64,000 nucleotides of DNA, taken from the NCBI GenBank assembly GCA_030704615.1, contig CM060734.1:63318042-63382041 (forward strand), in the 5' to 3' direction. The notes beneath the pieces are model-generated. The model was not told the origin of the DNA. It made no database searches and saw only the letters and a program-made list of their open reading frames with translations. Shown here one piece after another: positions 51,451 to 60,729 of this stretch; positions within the stretch are counted from its first letter, which is position 1; every line of letters begins with the position of its first letter. A program made the position numbers and the translations under genes. Source of the stretch: Takakia lepidozioides. Taxonomy: Eukaryota; Streptophyta; Takakiopsida; Takakiales; Takakiaceae.

Positions 51451-52842
51451 AATAGGTGTGGTATCCAATGGTGACAACTGAGGTGGTCCTGGTGCAATAC
51501 CTGCACTCTCCTCCTCTCCTGACGGTACAAAAGCCTCTACCCAAGCTTGTTGCACCCGTCGATCAGCAACCTGCTGCAAATCCTTGCTCGTACCCCAGAA
51601 TGGAGTGTGAGCAACCATGGCAGGCAACTCCACCATACTATGCATGTCATCCTGCTCTGTTGGAGGTGGCACATCTTCTGCATGGGCATTGCCTTCCAGC
51701 AACTCTCCAGGCCAACTAACTGCAGCTGTAAAGGCGGCTAGTGTTGGCATCTTGCCCCGTTGGGCAGCCGCAATACCCCCAATGAATGTCATAGGGAGCT
51801 GTGCACGACGACCATCCCCTGACTGCCATCCAGGCCTGTAGAATGCTGACTCCTCCCAAAAGTCCAGGGTGAAGCCCATGGGGTATAACACTGCCCCACC
51901 AACGAGGACATCGTAAGAGACCGCGTCTGTCACAATGGCCTTGGCTCGCATGATTGAGCCATTGATAGGATGATCCGGCTGCAGTCTAATGGCCAACTGA
52001 TGCCGTGTCATGCCCCGAGCTTACTCTGATCCTCCCAGAGATGTCTATATCTGGAAAGGACAAGGCTCCATATCCCCCTCCATGAGGCCCAAACCTGCAA
52101 TAGCAGCTCTGCCCAACATCAGTGGCTGAGCTCCCGAGTCCAACAAGACCCGCAGTGGCCGGTACTTCTTGCCTGCCGGTCCACTCAAAGAGAAAATGCC
52201 ATCCTGGTTGTCTAACAAGACAACTCCAGGTGTCACCATGGCGCGCTCAAAGGCTGGCCTAGCTGGCAGCTTCGTCAATCTGACAGCTGCAGCTTGCCAT
52301 GGCGCAGCCGTGGCAGTCTTGACCCTCAAATCCGAGGATCCCTCTGCCACTACACCTTCCAGTAACTCCGCAGAAGATGAAGTGACCTCCCCACTCTCAC
52401 AGAGTGTTGCTGCTAGTCTGAACACTGCAGCTGGTCTTACCCCCGGTGTCGCAATCATGGTTGCCAAGAACAGTGGGGCTTGACACACAGAGGTGGCTGC
52501 CCCCAACAACACACCGGCTGCACTAGCCTTGGCAGCAGGTGTCAGTGCTGCACGTGTAGCTCTCCCCAATGGCATAGAAACCTCCGCCTCGGTAACAGCC
52601 GGGCGAGAACTAGGTGCCATGGATGGCGTTGACACTGTCTCCGCCAAGGTGAATGACTTAGGCAGCCTCGCCTGACGGCTTGCCTCCCCACGTTGTGGAT
52701 CCAACTCCACCTCTGCACCTCGTGGCTCAGGAACTCGTGCTGCTCCTCGAGTCACGGCTGCAGCAGACTCCACCTGCTCTAGTGGTAGTGCTGCTCCGCA
52801 CATGAATCCCATGCCTCCCATATCTCCTCGGAGGTGGACCAT
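51450..52842 (-). pseudogene. Protease and linker regions, methyltransferase-Gypsy copy 2
   Basis: The frame 52842-52045 (265 residues) is an Ala/Pro-rich linker ending in PLRVLLDSGAQPLMLGRAAI, the retropepsin active site. After two stops (52045 and about 52022) the frame 52011-51316 continues the protease (MRAKAIVTDAVSYDVLVGGA, YPMGFTLDFWEES), an acidic spacer, and then the methyltransferase N-terminus without a break. Protease and methyltransferase are therefore one translation unit. Confidence 0.88.
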
Positions 52843-52859
52843 CCCGCCTGGGAGCCGGT

Positions 52860-53265
52860 ACCACCTGAGCTATAGCCATTGCAGCGAGCCTCTGCTCTAG
52901 CTGCTGAAGCCGGTTGGCCATGCCTTGATCAACACCCTGACCTCCGCGTCCATGGCCATATTGAGCTTGCCCTTGGCCTGCACCTCGTGCCCGACCACCT
53001 CGTCCTCTCTGGGCTGGTCCACCTCGCCCCCGGCCACCATTGTTCCCTTGGAACTGGCCTGGGCCAACTCAGGATGCAAGTCATAACACTGGGCATCTCC
53101 ATGCCCATACTTGCCACAATGCCCACACTGCAACTGTGCAGGCTGTGTTTGTGCCGGCCTTTTGCCACTGTCTGGGCAATCTCTCTTGACATGGGGTCCT
53201 CCACATGTCCAACATATCACCCCTGGTTGCTGTTGGCCTGCAAAAGATGCCACGGGCCTCTGCAC
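52860..53265 (-). pseudogene. Nucleocapsid zinc knuckles, methyltransferase-Gypsy copy 2
   Basis: CWTCGGPHVKRDC (CX2CX3HX4C) and CGHCGKYGHGDAQC (CX2CX4HX4C) in the frame 53265-52897, then a Gly/Arg-rich region in other frames. It binds element RNA in the family. It is frameshifted relative to the Gag capsid upstream. Confidence 0.85.
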
Positions 53266-54443
53266 CTAAGGTCCCCTGTAAGCTCCATGGAACTTGGGTT
53301 GGGAAACCTTGCCCCCCCGCACACCACCGCTCCGCCACGCCTCAGCCCCCGCCTCCCCCCCGCGCCACCACTCCGCCGCGCCTCAGCCCCACCCTGACCA
53401 CGCTGTTGGGCAGTCCCTTGTGCCTGTGGGCTGGCAGCTGCGCCTCGTGCAGGCATGTCCTTGCCAAACCCAATGGTAACAACTCGCTCCTCCACCATGT
53501 TGAGCTCAACCCGCTCAGCCAGCAGAAACACATCTGCTAATGTGGGTTGGGCTGCTTGTAACAGGGTTGCATCCCGCACCCTTCTCTTGAGCTCCTTGTC
53601 CAAAATTCCATACCAGAATTGGATTGCCTGAGCTTCAGTAACCCCTTGGGTCACACTTATCAAGCGCCTCATACGAGTGTAGGCCTCTCGCAAGCTCTCA
53701 CTGGGTTTGCGCTGGAAGTCTTGCAAACTTCGTAGCTTCTCTGTCCGTACACCTTGGTAGTTCCTCCGCAACTCCTGGAACTCCACCACCGGGTTGAATC
53801 TAGGCACATGTGTTGTAGTCATGGCAGGAGGAGTAGTAGCAGCTTTTGAACTGGTACCACCTGCAGAAGTACCGGCACTACTTGTTCCACTACTAGTGCT
53901 GGTAGTGCGAGATATCGGTACTGATGCAGCTACTGGTCGCGTCGTGCCTCGAGTAATGGAGACGTAGTCAGGTGACCAATACATCCTCCACTCCTCAATC
54001 TCTGCTTCATGTCCTCGCCTGAACTCGTGGTAATCGTCCATAGGCGGGCCTTCCAAATGCTGGAACAGTCCCTTCCACGCCATGAATGGGGTGAATAGCT
54101 GTGGATTGCGCATCTGCTGCAAATCACACCAGCTGTCGAACTCCTGGATAAAGTCATCCAACTCAATTGTGCCTACAGCTCCAGAGTACCTACGAGGCCT
54201 CTTGGTAGCTCCATACATCTCCTCCATGTCGTCCCACAACAATGGCGAATGAAACTGCACACCTGTTGATGAAGCCTCCGAGTCTGTGTCTGACTCTGCA
54301 CTAGTTGAGGGTGGCGGTGAAGGTGGTCTGAACCGAATACCTCGTCTTGTGAACCCACTCTCATTGTTACTGCCTGTAGCCATACTCCCCTCAAAACCCT
54401 TGGGTAACTCCGTGATGACACTCACAATGTGCACCTCCCCCAC
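53217..54443 (-). CDS. gag: Gag, methyltransferase-Gypsy copy 2
   Basis: 408 residues starting MGEVHIVSVITELPKGFEGS, with a second possible start at MATGSNNESG (residue 20). N-terminal region rich in Ser/Thr, then YSGAVGTIELDDFIQEFDSW, LFTPFMAWKGLFQHLEGPP, FRRGHEAEIEEWRMYW, and the capsid C-terminal part LREAYTRMRRLISVTQGVTE, FWYGILDKELKRRVRD and DVFLLAERVELNMVEERV. The last ~70 residues are Gly/Ala/Arg-rich and contain a short direct repeat. It is open throughout up to the frameshift before the zinc knuckles. Confidence 0.88.
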   Translation of the reverse strand: MGEVHIVSVITELPKGFEGSMATGSNNESGFTRRGIRFRPPSPPPSTSAESDTDSEASSTGVQFHSPLLWDDMEEMYGATKRPRRYSGAVGTIELDDFIQEFDSWCDLQQMRNPQLFTPFMAWKGLFQHLEGPPMDDYHEFRRGHEAEIEEWRMYWSPDYVSITRGTTRPVAASVPISRTTSTSSGTSSAGTSAGGTSSKAATTPPAMTTTHVPRFNPVVEFQELRRNYQGVRTEKLRSLQDFQRKPSESLREAYTRMRRLISVTQGVTEAQAIQFWYGILDKELKRRVRDATLLQAAQPTLADVFLLAERVELNMVEERVVTIGFGKDMPARGAAASPQAQGTAQQRGQGGAEARRSGGAGGRRGLRRGGAVVCGGARFPNPSSMELTGDLRCRGPWHLLQANSNQG

Positions 54444-54963
54444 GTGACACTATAGGGGTCTAGTACTAATTCTAATAGTGACACGGGTGGGCACCTGTTG
54501 CAGTTTAAGGGTCATATCCCAATGGCTCAGGGCACCTGCACCTGCATCCACCGCAATAACTCCTATGGTTGGCTGGTCATCAACCCAGCCTCACCATAGA
54601 AGAAACACTGGTGGTCTTGCTGGTCATCACTCCAGCCTCACCACCGACAGCATACTCTAGGATTGACCGGTGATCAAATCCGGCCTAATCCCTATGAAAG
54701 CAAGCGCCCACACAAAACCAACATGGCACACAGTCAAGTATGCAGGTGTTGGGGGGGATCCAAACACAAGAAATCAAAACATCAACACCCCCACACCAAA
54801 ATCCAGCTGCAATGCTGATCCTGCAGAATATCCCAGCCCAAAACCCCGGACTGACTGGCCTCCGCCAAGAGAGGCTTTGGCAACTACGAGTACAAGGTAA
54901 TGAAAATAGTACAGAGATGGAGGGGAAGAATAGAAGCCCGCCCAACCAAGATCTAATCCTGAT
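54444..54963 (-). other. Leader of methyltransferase-Gypsy copy 2
   Basis: Homologous to 880-1500, including the duplicated GAGGCTGG...GATGACCAGC block and GGTTTTGTGTGGGCGCTT. It directly abuts an ORF (54964-55713) that copy 1 lacks. No family-specific 5' LTR is recognisable to the right. Confidence 0.6.
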
Positions 54964-55713
54964 CTATGCTATCAACTTCCAGACTTCTCTCAAAGTGCCT
55001 CGCTCTACATGATGGTAAGGTGTAGGAGGTATATCTATGTCCAGAAACCTGCCACTACCCTTGTCCCAAGCTACAGTAGCTCGCTCTAACCAACCCTCCT
55101 CCTCTTTCTGCCAGGTAGAGACAAAGTAATACTCCCATATCTCCCGCTCACTGAACATTAAAGAAAATAAAGGTAGGGTCTGATAGTCTCTCAACTCGAA
55201 AGCTTTGAGACGGTTGCGGGTGTCCTCATTGTGAATGACTGCATCTCCTTCAAGTAGCACAAACTTTTCATTGCTAATGAACCCCCGCTCGTGGTTGCCT
55301 CGTGTAGAGTGTGTCCGGCTGCAACCATGTCTGATTGCACAAACTTGTGTAGCTCCTGCTCCTCTGCTCCAGTACACCACGGCCTTGTGGCTGAACACAT
55401 TTGTCCCCGGGGCTGACTTTGGATGTGTTCCAAGCCTAGCTTTCACCCACTTTGGTATTTCACTTACAGCTGCAGAACTGCTGGCTCCAACAGAGTTCTG
55501 ACTGTCCAAAGCGATATTGAGGCCCTCAACGCCAACTACAGCAGTCTGTTGTCTACTGCTAATGCTTGACTCCCAGTATGCAATCAACTCGTCCAACTGT
55601 TCTTCACTCAAATCAATCTGAGTTCCTTGGGAAACATAAATCCTGTCCCCTTGTGTGCACAGGCTAAGAGAAGAGACCTGCCCTTCAATTACGTCCTCAT
55701 TTCCCCCAGCCAT
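54964..55713 (-). CDS. 249-residue ORF upstream of the gag leader, function unknown
   Basis: A complete frame from MAGGNEDVIEGQVSSLSLCT to WKLIA. It contains IDLSEEQLDELIAYWESSIS, IPKWVKARLGTHPKSAPGTN, ERGFISNEKFVLLEGDAVIH, LPLFSLMFSEREIWEYYFVS and ATVAWDKGSGRFLDIDIPPT. No domain recognised, no membrane segment or signal peptide. It is intact while the Gypsy polyprotein beside it is broken, on the same strand, and separated from gag by a 520-bp leader. It may be an extra ORF of the element or a captured gene. Confidence 0.55.
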   Translation of the reverse strand: MAGGNEDVIEGQVSSLSLCTQGDRIYVSQGTQIDLSEEQLDELIAYWESSISSRQQTAVVGVEGLNIALDSQNSVGASSSAAVSEIPKWVKARLGTHPKSAPGTNVFSHKAVVYWSRGAGATQVCAIRHGCSRTHSTRGNHERGFISNEKFVLLEGDAVIHNEDTRNRLKAFELRDYQTLPLFSLMFSEREIWEYYFVSTWQKEEEGWLERATVAWDKGSGRFLDIDIPPTPYHHVERGTLREVWKLIA

Positions 55714-56190
55714 ACAAGGAGGACATCCACAGATTTGTCTCTCAAATAGACCAAAATTGGTTCTAGAAACAGAATTGTGGATCTTTCACGACACACTCAC
55801 ACTCTAAAAATTCCATAGATTTTTAGCAGAGTCCCAAAAACAGAAACCAGGTCTAGATAGGTAGATTTCCCCTTTCTGCAGCTATCCCCTCAAAACTGAG
55901 TCAAACAGAGCTCATTTGACAAAGATATGACCAACCAGGCTCTTTAAACATTTAAATTAGATAAAAAAGGCCCCCCCTTTTTTTTTTAACACCAAAACGT
56001 TTTTGCCATTACAACCTGTTCCCAGGTTATCTACGGGTTCCCGAGGCCGTTCCCCTCCAGGCTTCTCCAGGCACCAAGAGCTCATTAACTCCAAAACTCG
56101 ACCTCAATTGGGTGGGGTATCACACCCTGGAGGCGATTTGCTTTTCTCTGCGCGTGGGCCTGCCTCCTCGAGCTTTTAGGACGGCAAGGC
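55714..56190. other. No gene recognised
   Basis: AT-rich to mixed sequence upstream of the 249-residue ORF. The right end, CTTTTAG|GACGGCAAGGC, could be a splice acceptor before the eS7 fragment. Confidence 0.35.
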
Positions 56191-56197
56191 AGCAGCC

Positions 56198-56311
56198 ATG
56201 TTTACAGCACGCAGGAAGATTCAGAAGGAGAAGGGGCTCGAGCCTGATGAGTTTGAAGAGGCTGTAGCCCATGCCTTATTCGACCTAGAGACTACAAACC
56301 AGGAATTGGGG
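56198..56311 (+). pseudogene. RPS7: Captured exon of ribosomal protein eS7 (RPS7)
   Basis: The ATG at 56198 opens [20 protein letters not shown], then [17 protein letters not shown], which matches the N-terminus of eukaryotic 40S protein eS7. Homology ends after NQEL, where an exon boundary is plausible, and unrelated residues follow ([12 protein letters not shown]). Only about 38 of ~190 residues are present, so this is a gene fragment carried by a mobile block, not the host's working gene. It is on the strand opposite the Gypsy genes around it. Confidence 0.75.
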
Positions 56312-57002
56312 CGATTTCAAGAGCAGATGCACTGCGCAGCACCTTCATGGCTTATGGACAGGCAGCCTGCTGTAATGTGGTCGTCTTTGCATGGAATCCA
56401 AGGCCAAGACCAGCTTGAAGTTCCATCAACTTGGTCTAATTCGCATCTCTCGCCAGCGATTATTGTTGGCTTACAATGGTTTCCGCCTTCCTGTTACTGC
56501 TCGTGTTTCTTCAGTGTGCAATTTACAGGTCAGGGATCGGCGACAACAGGCACCAGATTGCCCCGTCACCACCCCCACAAGGCACAGACAACTTCACTGC
56601 CAGGAAAAAGAAAGTGAACCATGCTCAGCATGCAGACCCAAGGCCTGGGTCCATCTGCATCAGCTCCAGTATAAGAGAGACAATCATACAGTTATCAAGT
56701 CTCTACAGGAATTTGCGATTGCCTCAGTAAAGTGGAACTCAATCTGCAGCCTCCTTCCGCCGCCTCTCCATCAACCCTTGGAGGCTCTTGTCCGCTGGCC
56801 TCATCCGTCAGCATTGCTTCTCCTGCTACGAGTCTTCGCATTTCCTCCCCTGCTCGCCTGTGCAGAAGTAAGTACCCTTGACGCCGAAATGACAGTAGAG
56901 GCAAGTGATCAGTTGGAAGTGTTCAATGATGAGACAAGTAGAGCTGGAGCTCCCTTGACCTGTATCGCCACAATCTTGGACTCGGGCAGTGTGCTGAGTT
57001 GA
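56312..57002 (+). other. Chimeric ORF region with possible captured exons
   Basis: The 203-residue frame at 56391-57002 includes [40 protein letters not shown] and HTVIKSLQEFAIASVKWNSI. I recognise no family. A GAAGTAAGTACC donor-like site lies near 56871. Together with the eS7 exon this resembles a string of captured gene pieces. Confidence 0.35.
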
Positions 57003-57180
57003 AACCTGGGTTGTGAACCACCATTCGACTTTCCACCAGTTTCCACCTCAAAATGGTGGAACCAAGGTGCAAGGCAGCAACAGCTACTTGGTTTTGTACA
57101 AACCTGAAGCACTTTTTTAAAAAAACGACTTTGCACCTTGCACTCCCTGAAATCAACAATTCCCCCAACAACCCTTTTTG

Positions 57181-57534
57181 TCAGAAAGTTGGTTGCTTAT
57201 GCAGATAATCGACCAGGTGAAAGCAGCTTTCCCAGCCACAATCACAAGTAGCATGAAGATTTGTGAGACTCCTGGTTTTGCAGTGTTGATGATATGCCAG
57301 CAATGGGCTCCCCGTTCTCCATCGCTTTGCTGCTAGGCTTTCTCTCTCGGGGCCTGCACCTTCAATCAGCTCGCTGCGCCGTGCTCTACCTACCGGCGCT
57401 GCATTTACTGGAGGAAGCGGATTTACAGCTCCTCCTTCAATAGGCTCCGCTACACCAGCTCCACCTGCTCTTCCGCTGCCTTTCCTGACCGCTTCTGGTC
57501 TGTCCTGGTTTGAATTTAACACTGGTCTGTGCAC
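57181..57534 (-). CDS. Small ORF, unrecognised
   Basis: 117 residues, Gly/Ala/Glu-rich in the middle, ending with CDCGWESCFHLVDYLHKQPT. No known family. It may be another captured fragment or chance. Confidence 0.25.
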   Translation of the reverse strand: MHRPVLNSNQDRPEAVRKGSGRAGGAGVAEPIEGGAVNPLPPVNAAPVGRARRSELIEGAGPERESLAAKRWRTGSPLLAYHQHCKTRSLTNLHATCDCGWESCFHLVDYLHKQPTF

Positions 57535-57888
57535 ATCGAACTAAGGCGAGCAGCCCGGCCATCTCCAGGCACGGAAGTTCTACCCATCTGCTCGATCACA
57601 GGCTCCTCCTTTAAGTCTCGCACTTGGTCAGTTTCCCAACGGCCAATCGCTGCTACTCCGCGATGTCTCCTCACCGACCAAAACAAAGGCTGCTTCCATG
57701 CAGTGTAGCTCCATCATGCCCGGCGGCCTCATGCCAGAACCAACGCTGATCGAAACCTGCATATTTTGTTTTTGTTTTTTTTTTTAAGCTTCTAAAACTA
57801 AGCACTACTTACACACAGGTAATCGTACAAGTGCTAACCCTCAACTCCTACCTTGCACTCACAGGTAAGAGCTCATCTCTCTCGAGTG

Positions 57889-58243
57889 ATAAGAAAGCTT
57901 GAAAGGACACACACTCTCAACACAAGAAATATGAAATCCCTCAACATCACTCGTTAAAACAGAAGTCGAGCCAGGGGCACCCCAAGCTGTGGGGACTCCA
58001 CCCCACAACAACCTACACTCCCATCATGAGCACACTCAGTCCTAAACGATGCAGGAGCTCGGTCGCGCAGGCTCAACTCGAGAGAGATGAGCCACGCGAC
58101 TGCCACTCTCGTGAAGATAAGGCCGTTCAGGTGTCAAACTAAACTTGACACCTGATTTAACACTTGACCTAAATCCAAGTGTTAAATACAAATAACTAGC
58201 TTTATTCTAGTTGTTTTCACACTGTGCTTATTTAACTTGACAC
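57889..58243. repeat. 355-bp repeat B, right copy
   Basis: Same sequence as 46344-46701 with one noticed G/A difference (GCCACTCTC versus GCCGCTCTC). Just left of it lies GAGCTCATCTCTCTCGAG, which is the inverse of a block inside B (CTCGAGAGAGATGAGCC). Confidence 0.75.
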
Positions 58244-58415
58244 GTTCAACACTAGAATGACCCATTGAATCAACTTGGTTCAAGCTCATATTTGGTCCAC
58301 ATGTGCATAAGTATGTTTAGATCACATATGCAAAGTTGCAACCCACACGAGCAACAAGATTTTTTTTTACATAAAGCGATTAATCGGATGTATACAAAGT
58401 ACATCATGAGAATAT

Positions 58416-59003
58416 CTACAATGCCCCTCTACGCGATCCTTGTCTCAAAGGAACCCTATTTCTATCATACATATCCCACTCACGTTGTAATCGGAGGTCC
58501 CAATCATCCCGGGAGAACTCGTATGATGCAAATAGTTCACTGCCAGCCCTAATAGTCCTACTAGCACATGTCATCACAAACATGGGCATCCCCTCACAGT
58601 ATACTGACGTATGACCACCAAAGCTCTCATGCCCATTGCTTCGCTCGTCCCATACTACATTGGTTCTCCTAGGATGACCAAAAGAACTATTGTCCAGCCC
58701 AACAACATTGCCGAAGATGTCGGGGTCACCATCACAAAATCTGATCTCAATGGAAGACAACCCCCGTCTACGTACATCCTGTTCGTTGACACACAAAATG
58801 TAGGGTAGGATGTATGGGGCTTCGAGGCGTAATGTACGGAACTCCACGGAGGTGTAGTATGGACCGTAGTAGGGAAACAAGTCCACCATGCTGTTTCTCC
58901 GAGGAGGAACCACAATATCATTGACCGTGAATAAACCCCGACCCATAGCAGGGTCTGTAGCGGCTCTCACAACATACCGTCCCCCCCAATACTCGAACTC
59001 CAC
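58416..59003 (-). CDS. SET-domain-like protein, possible CACTA cargo
   Basis: 195 residues. The pattern fits a SET (lysine methyltransferase) fold: N-terminal AMGRGLFTVNDIVV with YYGPYY; a central GDPDIFGNVVGLDNSSFGHP in the place of the usual N-H-S-C-(D/E)-P-N pocket; and MFVMTCASRTIRAGSELFAS followed by YEFSRDDW, like the family's A.RDI..GEEL..SYG..YW. The exact NHSC residues are not kept, so catalysis is doubtful. It is intact, on the same strand as the CACTA transposase, and preceded by proline-rich frames that are probably its upstream exons. Confidence 0.5.
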   Translation of the reverse strand: MEFEYWGGRYVVRAATDPAMGRGLFTVNDIVVPPRRNSMVDLFPYYGPYYTSVEFRTLRLEAPYILPYILCVNEQDVRRRGLSSIEIRFCDGDPDIFGNVVGLDNSSFGHPRRTNVVWDERSNGHESFGGHTSVYCEGMPMFVMTCASRTIRAGSELFASYEFSRDDWDLRLQREWDMYDRNRVPLRQGSRRGAL

Positions 59004-59042
59004 ATTTTCTCGGATGGGGGTGGGAAGGTCGAGATGATTCCC

Positions 59043-59514
59043 TCAACAACGAGGCTGGACGGTCCTCAGTAACACAGTCCTATGCACTTCCCATCGGGGG
59101 CGAGGATCCGGCTCAGGCCGCCTAAGCCGAAGGGGAGGAAACCTAGGGCGAAGCCGACCCCTCCTAGGAGTTCGGGGGGCACATGCACGTGGAGGTGGAG
59201 GTGATACTGCTGGTGGAGGAGATGGAAGTGGAGGTGGTTGAGGATGTAATGTCGGAGGTGCAGCCGGGGGTACAACGTCCGGATCAGGTACAACCAGAGG
59301 TGGATCAGACAAAAAAATAGACGGGGGGGGGCCCTGCTCGTCGCCGGCCATAACGCCTACGACACCTACGATACCCCTCGACCCTACGCATCTCATCTAC
59401 GTGCTGCTGGGGGAACCAACTGGTCACATCGGGCACATGCTCTGGCACAAATTCTGCAAGTAGACCGGACGCGAAATGCCTCCTGTGCAATGTGATTGCG
59501 AGCTTGGGCATCAA
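59043..59514 (-). pseudogene. Proline/arginine-rich region upstream of the SET-like ORF
   Basis: The frames 59514-59305 (PKLAITLHRRHFASGLLAEF, VTSWFPQQHVDEMRRV) and 59396-59043 (PPLVVPDPDVVPPAAPP, PPPRACAPRTPRRGRLRP) are linked by a frameshift at a G-run near 59325. A splice acceptor (CACGTTGCAG|CC) near 59520 would pair with a donor (AAAG|GTGAGT) near 59665. This is probably part of the same gene as the SET-like domain. Confidence 0.4.
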
Positions 59515-59634
59515 GTCGTGGCTGCAACGTGCGTAGTGAACAACGCATCAATACTTATGTCGTAATTTTGATTCATGTATGCTTACCAATCATACTACAT
59601 TATTAGATAAACCTAAATGTACCTTAAATGAATG

Positions 59635-60054
59635 TTAATGAGAGGGGTGGGAAAAACACTCACCTTTGCCGCATCCGCAATCTTGTTCTTCTTGTAATGT
59701 TTTTTGACAACATGCGGTCACCGCCTCGGTGGTCTGGTGCCGCCCGGCGGTATCCGTTCCCAACACAGTGCACCAACACTCAATCCTGTCGGGGGGGTCA
59801 AAGGTGGACGTGGTTGGACGGGGTGGCCCGCGAGGGGGCAACCCGCGGCGCGCCCGACTCGATCCCGGAGTGTCAACATTCTCCGCATCACCTGAAATTT
59901 GGCCCTGGTCCCTTCTACGATTGTGCCCGGCAGCCTGTATTGGATCAGGTGCAATGGGTGCCTCCTCGCCACGAAAAATGGTCGCTCTAGGGCCACAATC
60001 GATTTGTGGTACTACCTCCCCATCCTCGAGGGAGACGGGTCGATGTTTCCTCAC
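59635..60054 (-). CDS. ORF with putative 5' exon of the SET-like gene
   Basis: 139 residues: SLEDGEVVPQIDCGPRATIF, PDRIECWCTVLGTDTAGRHQ and CGCGKGECF. In another frame the end reads HYKKNKIADAAK up to a good GTGAGT donor at about 59665, which would splice to the frame at 59514. No domain recognised; the coding frame is uncertain. Confidence 0.35.
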   Translation of the reverse strand: MRKHRPVSLEDGEVVPQIDCGPRATIFRGEEAPIAPDPIQAAGHNRRRDQGQISGDAENVDTPGSSRARRGLPPRGPPRPTTSTFDPPDRIECWCTVLGTDTAGRHQTTEAVTACCQKTLQEEQDCGCGKGECFSHPSH

Positions 60055-60255
60055 TATCCCATCCTAATTAACACACACCACCAACACTTTCATTTGGGTT
60101 TCTTAGTTTTTATTTTATTTATTTATTTTTTCATATGGTACTGGGTTAGGGTGTTTGCTTTTCTTTATGGTGCTGGGTTTTGGATTGGCCATTTTGGTTG
60201 TGGGTCTTGGGGTTAAAAGGATAAACGGTGTAATTAGGATTCACATACCCAAAAT

Positions 60256-60345
60256 GTGGTTCAATCTGATAATCGCAAAGCGCTGGGTCTCAACAAATTT
60301 TTCCATAGTGTGAGCATCCTGAAGATAGAACGAGAACAAGGATTT
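60256..60345 (+). pseudogene. Short LINE reverse transcriptase fragment
   Basis: KALGLNKFFHSVSILKIE resembles KALGLTKFFHCRGVISEVKK of the LINE at 18542-19024, with DNA similarity over about 60 bp. Very short. Confidence 0.4.
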
Positions 60346-60419
60346 ATTGTCTTGGGCTCTAGCACCATAGGGATGCTCCGCCTTTGGTTACCAATTTTGA
60401 AAGCCCCGAGGCTGAGGCA

Positions 60420-60695
60420 TAGGGTTTTTTTTGCTCTAAACCCTAAATCCAGAAAGGCCGGCCGTCGCCTCCTGCGACACCCTGGCGTCGCATTGGACGA
60501 CGAGTTTTATTTTTTATTTTTTAACTGGGGGTCGCACCCCGCGACGAACAGCCGTCGCGGGGGGCGATGTGTTTTTTTATTTATGGGGCCGGGGGTCGCA
60601 AGAAACGACGGCCAGCCGTCGCAATCTTCATTTTTACATTTCAAAAAAGGGCGGGCGTAGGCGTGCGACGGCCAACGTCGCACATGGACGCTGCG
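60420..60695. repeat. CACTA-type subterminal repeats, right side
   Basis: About ten GTCGC/GCGAC motifs in both orientations (GGCCGTCGCCTCCTGCGAC, GGGGGTCGCACCCCGCGACG, GGGGGTCGCAAGAAACGACG, GTGCGACGGCCAACGTCGC). This is the same motif set as at 27615-27790. Confidence 0.6.
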
Positions 60696-60729
60696 CCTTT
60701 TTTTTTCCCCTAAGTGCTTCAAGCATCTC

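Larger units (their letters stand above)
27610..60700 (-). mobile_element. Large CACTA/EnSpm-type region with nested insertions
   Basis: GCGACGG/GGGGTCGCA-rich repeats occur at both ends (27615-27790 and 60420-60695), each next to a related ATGGTACTGGG(T/G)TAGGGTGTTTG block. Between them lies a minus-strand TNP2-type transposase gene (45.4-43.8 kb and 30.7-28.1 kb), interrupted by an LTR element at 30716-43799. The right part carries the repeat-bounded methyltransferase-Gypsy block (46344-58243) and the SET-like gene. Exact termini and the 3-bp target duplication could not be found, so the outer limits are inferred. Confidence 0.5.

Noticed and set aside
46344-58243. Firm call of a single LTR retrotransposon bounded by repeat B
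   Set aside because: No target-site duplication, primer site or polypurine tract next to B was found, so I report the repeats only.
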